A DNA stretch of 64,000 nucleotides from Paenibacillus sp. YYML68. GTDB lineage: Bacteria; Bacillota; Bacilli; Paenibacillales; NBRC-103111. Positions 58,288 to 64,000 of this stretch are shown here, piece after piece. How positions within the stretch are numbered: position 1 is the first letter of the stretch; each line of letters begins with the position of its first letter. The position numbers and the translations under genes were made by a program. The stretch is taken from assembly GCF_027923405.1 (NCBI RefSeq), contig NZ_BQYI01000001.1:2148501-2212500 (forward strand). The letters run 5' to 3'. The notes beneath the pieces were generated by a model. The model was not told the DNA's origin. It was given only the letters and a program-made list of their open reading frames with translations, and did no database searches.

Positions 58288-59052
58288 ATGACAGATTTTA
58301 ATTTATTAAAAGAAGAAGATCTATTTGAGGAACCATTTCTTTCAGAATATAAAGAAGAAATGCAGTTTTTTTATTCTGAACTTGTTCATCTAAATGTACA
58401 GTTGTTCATTATTGAAAAGATAATGAGATTTAGATTTGATCTTTTTGTCAATCCAAATCAAACAATATTTTTCAGTAATGTTTTAAGTAGTTTCTTTGAA
58501 TCTAGTATATTGCGTATTGCTCGAATAATAACAGATACCGATGGGGATTTCAGAACGATTACAAAGTTTAAGAATAGGATATTCCAAAGTATAAAAGATG
58601 TTTACAAAGGAGAATTTCGAAATAGAATAAAGGAAAATCGGTTTGATAAAAATACTGAGGAATTACTTGTAAAGATTAGAGCTAGGAGAAACCAACGAAT
58701 AGCACATACTATTATAAATGTAAGTGAAGAGGATCTTCATAAATCGACAATCTATTTAAAGGATTTATTTAGTTTACGAGATCAATTGAACTCAATACTT
58801 TCTACATTGTCATTTGGCACCACACGAATGATGCTACCAATTCAATACGATGAACATGTTCAGCACCCTAAGGGTACAGATAGTAGAACAGATATTGAGC
58901 GAATTTTAGATAGTCTTGCATTTGATAGCTTTATTTTATCTTTGCCAGAGAAGAATCCAGTTCTGTGGGATGCCAGAAAAAGATCACTAAAAGAGCATGA
59001 CATAAAGGAGATAAATTTTTATAGGAGCAAGTTGGGTTTAAAGAATGTTTAG
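58288..59052 (+). CDS. HEPN-like protein (AbiU2-type) (cassette 23)
   Basis: 254 residues, all helical in appearance. The segment IRARRNQRIAHTI fits the R-x(4-6)-H active motif of HEPN ribonucleases, in the arrangement seen in AbiU2-like proteins; a helical front part (FFYSELVHLNVQLFIIEKI, FESSILRIARIITD) agrees. Such proteins serve in phage defence or as toxins; that role is inferred. AAAGGAG precedes the ATG. No antitoxin partner is in the cassette. Confidence 0.72.
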   Translation: MTDFNLLKEEDLFEEPFLSEYKEEMQFFYSELVHLNVQLFIIEKIMRFRFDLFVNPNQTIFFSNVLSSFFESSILRIARIITDTDGDFRTITKFKNRIFQSIKDVYKGEFRNRIKENRFDKNTEELLVKIRARRNQRIAHTIINVSEEDLHKSTIYLKDLFSLRDQLNSILSTLSFGTTRMMLPIQYDEHVQHPKGTDSRTDIERILDSLAFDSFILSLPEKNPVLWDARKRSLKEHDIKEINFYRSKLGLKNV

Positions 59053-59078
59053 GCAACTCGAAGATGTCAGGTAACTTC

Positions 59079-59193
59079 AGCTAACACCGCATTCACGCAT
59101 CGGGCTGACGCCCTCGGTCGCAGACGTGGGTTCGAGGAAGCGGGTGCTGCGACAACTCCCTACGGGAGTTCGTGAATGCGAGGAACGTTAGAT
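59079..59193 (+). repeat. attC23 (short type)
   Basis: 115 bp. Left core AGCTAAC, right core GTTAGAT. L box CATTCACG/CGTGAATG; inner arms GTCGCAG/CTGCGAC. Confidence 0.88.
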
Positions 59194-59376
59194 GAAACTC
59201 GCTTAAAGAAATAATGGATTAGTTTAAGTGCCGTCGTGAGCTGAAGCTCCCGAATCAATGGAGTAATCGTAGCGATCAAGGAAGAAAACTCAAGAAGTGA
59301 TCTCCTGACGGAGGCCACGATTACTCCATTGATGATGTTACTTTAGGAAGCGAGTTCGAAGAAGCCCGCGAGCATC
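59194..59376 (+). ncRNA. Small structured non-coding cassette 24, family D
   Basis: Second copy of the cassette 18 element with two base changes, both outside the long stem. Confidence 0.68.
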
Positions 59377-59536
59377 ATCTAACACAGTATTCACGCTGCG
59401 GGCCTGACGGCCCTTGGTCTGCCAGAGGAATTTCGGAGAAGTGGAATCAGGCAGACAACCCTGCGAGGCTAAGTCTTCGACCCAGTCGCTCCGCTCCTTT
59501 AAGCCTCTCGGGTTCGTGAATACAACGACGTTATCG
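59377..59536 (+). repeat. attC24
   Basis: 160 bp. Left core ATCTAAC, right core GTTATCG. L box TATTCACG/CGTGAATA. Confidence 0.88.
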
Positions 59537-59553
59537 GAAATTAATGTAAAGAG

Positions 59554-60018
59554 ATGATGAGTATGATATTCCAGAGAAGTCTTTTCTCAAAGATATTGTT
59601 TACTGCAATATTTATTGGGTCAACACTATTATTGTATTTGTTTTTAGACCAGGATTTGGTGACCTTAGTTATATCAACCATTTTTTTGACTGTACTGACT
59701 TTAATAATTGGAGTTAACTACAGAGTAACAGACAATAAAGTTAGCAGATGTTTTTTTAGAATTACAATTTTTGAAGTTAATATTAATGATATAAATTATA
59801 TTGAGTTCTATAGAGAGGATAAGGCCGGACATCTTAGAATTACAATTGCTAGTCCAGAAGAGGATGAATATAGAATTTGTTTTGATGATGAGAGTATAAT
59901 TGTGATACCTTCTTATTATTTGAACGGGAGTATGGGTATAGGTGAATTACTGTGCAATAAATATAAGACCCCAAAGAAAATAACAACACGAACAAAATAT
60001 TTTTCTGGAAACCCTTGA
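59554..60018 (+). CDS. Two-helix membrane protein with PH-like domain (cassette 25)
   Basis: About 151-154 residues. Two adjacent hydrophobic helices (ILFTAIFIGSTLLLYLFL and LVTLVISTIFLTVLTLII) and then a beta-rich part (INDINYIEFYREDKAGHL, EYRICFDDESIIVIPSYY) that looks like a bacterial PH domain. The start may be 59554, 59557 or 59563. Function unknown. Confidence 0.7.
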   Translation: MMSMIFQRSLFSKILFTAIFIGSTLLLYLFLDQDLVTLVISTIFLTVLTLIIGVNYRVTDNKVSRCFFRITIFEVNINDINYIEFYREDKAGHLRITIASPEEDEYRICFDDESIIVIPSYYLNGSMGIGELLCNKYKTPKKITTRTKYFSGNP

Positions 60019-60054
60019 CTGACTAGCAAGTAACTCGAAGAGGACATTAACTTC

Positions 60055-60211
60055 CGATAACACCGCATTCACGCGGCGGGCTGGCGCCCTTGGTCTGCCA
60101 GTAGTTAATTCGGAGAAGCGATTTCAGCAGACAACCCTGCGAGGCTAAGTCTTCGACCCGGCGCTGGCGCGCCTTAAGCCTCTCGGGTTCGTGAATGCAA
60201 GAACGTTAAGT
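60055..60211 (+). repeat. attC25
   Basis: 157 bp. Left core CGATAAC, right core GTTAAGT. L box CATTCACG/CGTGAATG. Confidence 0.88.
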
Positions 60212-60751
60212 GAAAGCCAGCCCGAAGTAAATCATGAAGAAAATCCCAACCCAATCCATCAAGAGGTTGATCCCGACCTGGGAGAAGCGAGGAAGTGTGA
60301 ATCAGGACAAGTTAGTTTGATCGATGCAATTCGATCAGTCCTGCTTCTAGATGTCGGGAACAACCGGATGGATTGAGTTGGGGCATAATTCCTTAATTTC
60401 TAATGCCCTTGTTCGATCAATTCAGATTCATTCCTAATGGTTAGTTGACAACCAATTCTCGGTGTTGTCTTGGAACTATTATTAGGAATGAAGGAATTGA
60501 TCTAGGATTTTGATTTCATAGGCAGTGGAGCGAGGAACTTAGATACAGGATGGTTAACAAGTGACAGCCAGTAGGATGGATCATACGAGTAACCTGCCAC
60601 GCCAAGATTGTCGTGCTAATGTTTACTCTAGAGGAGGCTGTCACTTGTAAAACCTGTATCTAAGTTCCAAAACACAAAGGAAGAGAATGAAATCAAAATC
60701 GAACAAGGGCAAGGAAATTAAGGAATTATGCGGGTAGCTCAGCTGGCCATC
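60212..60751 (+). ncRNA. Structured non-coding cassette 26, family A
   Basis: Apical hairpin GATCGA/TCGATC as in cassette 17 but otherwise like cassette 8. Confidence 0.7.
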
Positions 60752-60914
60752 ACTTAACACCGTATTCACGCATCGGGTCTGCGCCCCTCGGTCTGCAGGA
60801 AGATTTTTCGAAGTAGCGGATTCAGCAGACAACCCTGCACTGGCTAAGTCTGACGACCCGCTCGCTAACGCTCACTTAAGCCAGTGAGGGTTCGTGAATA
60901 CAAGAACGTTATCC
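60752..60914 (+). repeat. attC26
   Basis: 163 bp. Left core ACTTAAC, right core GTTATCC. L box TATTCACG/CGTGAATA. Last complete attC. Confidence 0.88.
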
Positions 60915-60954
60915 GAAACCCCTGAAAAGCAATATATTATAAAACCTAAAGGAA
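60908..60954 (+). pseudogene. Remnant of a second fosB cassette (cassette 27)
   Basis: GTTATCCGAAACCCCTGAAAAG through ACCTAAAGGAA repeats the head of cassette 9 exactly, up to the ribosome site, then departs at CTTGACAGTG, before the fosB start codon. A second fosB cassette was here and has been cut off by the rearrangements that brought in the IS elements. Confidence 0.85.
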
Positions 60955-60979
60955 CTTGACAGTGAAAAGTTCTCGATAG

Positions 60980-61248
60980 AAAACAATCATGGCTTCCTCG
61001 CCACATCCCCGATATGAAAGTTGGGTTTAGCGTGACTGCCTAGTCCCCATACTGAGTAATACTGCGATTGGACAGAAATACGTGGCTCTTTTTGGTGGTT
61101 CGACCCTGTCTAGAAAACTGTGAGCATTCGTTATGTGAGCAACCCCGTGCTGGCTTCGGTACAAGAAGACCGAATGACCGCGGACAGAAAAATGGAGACT
61201 TCTAACGAATGCGCCAATCGTCAGTATCATTCGATTGGAGGTAGTTAA
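60980..61248 (+). ncRNA. Possible IS110 bridge-RNA region, copy 2
   Basis: 269 non-coding bases between the left end and the transposase start, the position of the bridge RNA in IS621-like elements. Hairpin candidates include GGACAG/CTGTCT (about 61070-61110). Assignment of target and donor loops needs structure prediction. Confidence 0.4.
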
Positions 61249-62403
61249 ATGGAGATGTTAATTGCTCGGTGTGCCGGACTGGATGTGCATCAAGAAACCA
61301 TTGTAGCTTGTGTCTTGACTGGCGAAGCGGATGAAGCACCACGCGCTGAAACACGCACTTTCCCTACGATGACTCGTGATTTGTTCTCCTTGATGACATG
61401 GCTCGAGTCCGAAGGTGTGACGCATATTGCCATGGAGAGTACAGGGATCTACTGGAAACCAGTGTACAACATATTGGAAGGGTACTTCGACATCGCCCTT
61501 GCCAATGCACAACGGATTAAGAATGTTTCTGGACGCAAAACGGATGTCAGCGATGCGGAGTGGATCGCTAAACTTTTGCGCGTAGGATTAATCGAGAAGA
61601 GCTTCGTGCCTACCGAGGATCTCCGAGAATTACGTGATTTAACACGTTTACGTAAGAAACGGGTTGGAAACTTGACCGCAGAGAAAAACCGCATTCAAAA
61701 AATGCTGGAAGCCTCCAACATCAAGTTGGGAACGGTTATTTCAGATGTGTTCGGCGTATCCGGACGCAATTTGCTGGAACGACTGGTCATGCAGGGCTAC
61801 GTCGATCCGGATGATATTGAAGCCCGAGTACATGGCAACGTAAAACGTAATGTCGCTCGGGTGGCCGAGTCGCTCTTCGGAACGTTAAACAAGCACCAAA
61901 TCTTGATGATTCGCAATTGCTGGGAGCATATTACCTTCCTCGAGCAATCCATCGCGTTGCTAGATGCAGAAATTGAGGTGCATCTTCAGTCCTATCAGGA
62001 AGCCTATCAGTTGATTCAAACGATTCCGGGCATAAGTGAGATTACCGCCGCAGCGATCATTGCCGAAATCGGAGTCGATATGGATCAGTTCCCAACGGCT
62101 GATCATCTCGCGTCCTGGGCAGGTGTGGCTCCGGGTAACCATGAGAGCGCGGGTAAAAAAAGTACACGAACACGTAAGGGCAATCCGCATGTGAAAACAG
62201 CTTTATGTGAAGCCGCTTGGGCAGCAACGAAGTGCCGAAAATCACAGTTGTCGGTTCGATTTTGGAAAATAGCTGCACGCCGTGGGAAGAACAAAGCCAT
62301 TATTGCTCTAGCTCACAAAATGCTCACGATCATCTACATGATGTTAAAGACGAAGTCGACTTATATCGAAGGTGGACCTCCTGTCTCAAAACCTGTAGCT
62401 TAA
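61249..62403 (+). CDS. IS110 transposase, intact
   Basis: 384 residues. N-terminal RuvC-like DEDD domain (CAGLDVHQETIVACVLTG; VTHIAMESTGIYWKPV; KTDVSDAEWIAKLL) and C-terminal Transposase_20 domain (IPGISEITAAAIIAEIG; FPTADHLASWAGVAPGNHES, with the catalytic Ser; GNPHVKTALCEAAWAA). GGAGGTAG precedes the ATG. DEDD and Ser sites together perform RNA-guided recombination in this family. One residue differs from copy 1 (NVSGRK for NVPGRK). Confidence 0.95.
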   Translation: MEMLIARCAGLDVHQETIVACVLTGEADEAPRAETRTFPTMTRDLFSLMTWLESEGVTHIAMESTGIYWKPVYNILEGYFDIALANAQRIKNVSGRKTDVSDAEWIAKLLRVGLIEKSFVPTEDLRELRDLTRLRKKRVGNLTAEKNRIQKMLEASNIKLGTVISDVFGVSGRNLLERLVMQGYVDPDDIEARVHGNVKRNVARVAESLFGTLNKHQILMIRNCWEHITFLEQSIALLDAEIEVHLQSYQEAYQLIQTIPGISEITAAAIIAEIGVDMDQFPTADHLASWAGVAPGNHESAGKKSTRTRKGNPHVKTALCEAAWAATKCRKSQLSVRFWKIAARRGKNKAIIALAHKMLTIIYMMLKTKSTYIEGGPPVSKPVA

Positions 62404-62558
62404 CAGTCTAGCCTATTTTAAGACTGATTATACATCACATCTCAAAAACGATGTGCCGGGCATCCTATTGCTATTTTTCAACTTTCTTCCAGAAAAACGC
62501 TATTTCTTAAAGCAACTTCGACGTTCTAATGACACTGCTTTCAATAATCCTTTCACAG

Positions 62559-62676
62559 AAAAATAACCCAACCTAGCGATTTTACGGTATCCTTAAGGTC
62601 TCACTCTAAAAGGATAGAATCGCTGGATGGGTTATAGACAACAGTCTAACCCATTTGCGGGCGATTGACCAGACCT
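62559..62676 (+). repeat. Left end region of an IS4-superfamily element
   Basis: AACCCAACCTAGCGATT pairs imperfectly with AATCGCTGGATGGGTT at 62619-62634, just before the transposase. A subterminal hairpin or part of the IS end; the right end lies outside the window. Confidence 0.5.
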
Positions 62677-64000
62677 ATGCTCCCATACCTCGATAAAATC
62701 ATAAATGAATTTCGTTCCTGCTTCTCCAGGCAAGCCACCTTTCACTGGTTTGTCATTACGGTGATCGGCCTGATGGTGCGCTCCGACCAGTTAGGGGTGA
62801 CCTCCATTGTACGAGACCTTACGCTGCATCCGCGCTGCTACGAGACGCTGATCCATTTCTTTCGTTCTTCGGCCTGGTCGCTGGAATCCCTTCGATTAAC
62901 TTGGCTCCAAGTCGTCCGCAAGGCGGCTCCTTTGATGACCGTTGGTGACCGCGTAGTCCTGGTGGGCGATGGCATGAAGCAGTCCAAGGAAGGCCGTCGA
63001 ATGCCCGGCGTGAAGAAAATGCATCAGGAATCAGAAAATTCGTCCAAAGGTGAATATATCTTTGGCCATCTCTTTGGAGCCGTCGGTGTGTTGGTCGGAG
63101 CGTCGGCCAAATGGTTCTGCTTGCCCCTCTTTATGAATTTGCAAGACGGCGTGAAGACGATTTGGAACTGGGGAGCGTCCGCTCCAGCCGAGCCGAAATC
63201 AGATTCCCATGTGGTGCAAATGATCGGGCAGGGCTTTGCCGCCGCGAAGGTGCTTGGTGACGCCTTGTTCCTGCTGGATCGCTATTTTCTGTCCGTTCCG
63301 GCGCTGATCCGGTGGAAGCAGCAGCAGGCTGCGAGCGGAGTTCGGCTGGACCTCATCACGAAGGCCAAAGTCAACACCACAGCCTATGAATTCCCTGCCG
63401 CCAAAAAACCAGGCCGGGGCCGTCCGCCGAAGAAAGGCGTGAAAGTCAAGCTCAAGGAGCTTTTTCAAACCCGGGCAGCATCGTTTCAAACGGCCAAGGT
63501 GATGCTGTATGGCAAGGAAGAAACGGTTTCCTTTTTGTGCCTGGACCTGTTGTGGGGGCAAAAGCTGTATCAGCCTTTGCGATTTGTCCTGGTGCTGCGT
63601 GGAGACCAGACCTCCATTTTGGTGAGTACGGACCTGACGCTTGCCGGTCCCGAGATCATTTCCTTGTACGGATACCGGTTCAAGATCGAATGTACGTTTC
63701 GGGAAATGAAACAAGTCATCGGCGCCTTCGGCTATCGCTTCTGGAGCAAATCCATGCCGAAGCTCAAGCGGTATCTGCGCAAGACCGAGAACCATCCACT
63801 GGAACAAGTAAAGAACGAACAGGATCAAAAGCGAATACGACAAACACTTGAAGCCATCGAAGGATTCGTCATGTGCAGTTGCATCGCAACCGGCTTAATT
63901 CAGATGGTCGCGTTGACGTTTTCGGCGCGTACGCCGGGCTTGTTCTCGCGCTATTTGCGAACACCATCGAAAGCCATCGTCTCTGAGGCTACCGTGGCGG
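62677..64000 (+). CDS. IS4-superfamily DDE transposase, partial
   Basis: 441 codons from ATG 62677 with no stop before the window ends. MLPYLDKIINEFRSCFSRQA at the start; VVLVGDGMKQSKEGRRMPGV carries the first Asp, LGDALFLLDRYFLS the second, and YGYRFKIECTFREMK gives the YREK signature Y(2)R(3)E(6)K of the IS4 group. A Pro/Gly/Lys-rich insert (AAKKPGRGRPPKKGVKVKLK) splits the domain. GC-rich, unlike the array. Confidence 0.9.
   Translation, partial: MLPYLDKIINEFRSCFSRQATFHWFVITVIGLMVRSDQLGVTSIVRDLTLHPRCYETLIHFFRSSAWSLESLRLTWLQVVRKAAPLMTVGDRVVLVGDGMKQSKEGRRMPGVKKMHQESENSSKGEYIFGHLFGAVGVLVGASAKWFCLPLFMNLQDGVKTIWNWGASAPAEPKSDSHVVQMIGQGFAAAKVLGDALFLLDRYFLSVPALIRWKQQQAASGVRLDLITKAKVNTTAYEFPAAKKPGRGRPPKKGVKVKLKELFQTRAASFQTAKVMLYGKEETVSFLCLDLLWGQKLYQPLRFVLVLRGDQTSILVSTDLTLAGPEIISLYGYRFKIECTFREMKQVIGAFGYRFWSKSMPKLKRYLRKTENHPLEQVKNEQDQKRIRQTLEAIEGFVMCSCIATGLIQMVALTFSARTPGLFSRYLRTPSKAIVSEATVA

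Larger units (their letters stand above)
38597..60977 (+). mobile_element. Integron-like cassette array, 26 cassettes plus a remnant
   Basis: Twenty-six cassettes end to end, each starting at G/TTRRRY-like cores and ending in an attC-like site, all in the same orientation. In 25 of 26, the cassette's opening 7-mer is the exact reverse complement of the left core of its own attC (e.g. GTTATCC with GGATAAC; GTTAGCT with AGCTAAC). This is what a circular cassette with a folded single-strand site requires. AT content is well above that of the chromosome. Confidence 0.92.
60980..62556 (+). mobile_element. IS110-family insertion sequence, copy 2
   Basis: Same element as at 41.0-42.6 kb in the other orientation. 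Flanked by AG (CT on the other strand) at 60978-60979 and 62557-62558. No terminal inverted repeats or long target duplication, as usual for IS110. Confidence 0.9.

Noticed and set aside
38604..60751. CRISPR array
   Set aside because: Repeats are about 160 bp and spaced by 200 to 3000 bases, with no short uniform repeat-spacer pattern and no cas genes.

Overview
The window reads as the chromosome of a spore-forming, Paenibacillus-like member of the Bacillota. Evidence: a Met-type T-box leader, a GEMM-I c-di-GMP riboswitch, Fur and Zur boxes, spore photoproduct lyase, a secreted GH44 endoglucanase with CBM3 and FN3 modules, and the gene order mntR - patatin - yqhP - yqhQ - yqhR - aroQ - yqhT - efp, which is that of Bacillus subtilis.

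Region 1 (1-37.3 kb) is an ordinary GC-rich chromosome: an RDD membrane protein, a cold-shock protein, a Fur-controlled DUF1450 gene, a decayed kinase/DUF2294 locus, the GH44 glycosidase, an acuI-type reductase, an MFS exporter, a riboswitch-controlled CheY, an LTA-synthase-like sulfatase, ndk, an M29 aminopeptidase, AbrB and ChrA transporters, an ABC importer (substrate-binding protein, permease, ATPase), yidD, T-box/metG, znuACB with ccdA, splB, mntR and the yqh-aroQ-efp block.

Region 2 (37.36-60.95 kb) is the main discovery: an integron-like cassette array just downstream of efp, in a phylum where integrons are rarely reported. A tyrosine recombinase (37360-38493) is followed by an attI-like core with a Pc-like promoter, then 26 consecutive cassettes each ending in an attC-like site of 114-164 bp, then a 27th cut-off cassette. 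In 25 of 26 cassettes the 7-base core that opens the cassette is the exact reverse complement of the left core of its own attC, as expected if each cassette was once a circle. Ten cassettes carry genes: a DUF2281/Doc toxin-antitoxin pair, a membrane-anchored protein, a reverse-strand coiled coil, FosB (fosfomycin resistance), NADAR (broken by IS66), DUF2199 twice, a beta-helix-like protein, a HEPN-like protein and a membrane PH-like protein. Thirteen cassettes carry no gene but a ~540-nt element of nested inverted repeats in three sequence families that keep the same stem plan while changing the paired bases, so I propose a large structured RNA family carried by cassettes. Two more cassettes share a second, smaller structured non-coding element, and one more is non-coding.

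Region 3 holds insertion sequences in or beside the array: IS66 (48010-50494, with an 8-bp target duplication), two IS110 copies (41.0-42.6 kb, frameshifted; 60.98-62.56 kb, intact) and an IS4-superfamily element running off the right end.
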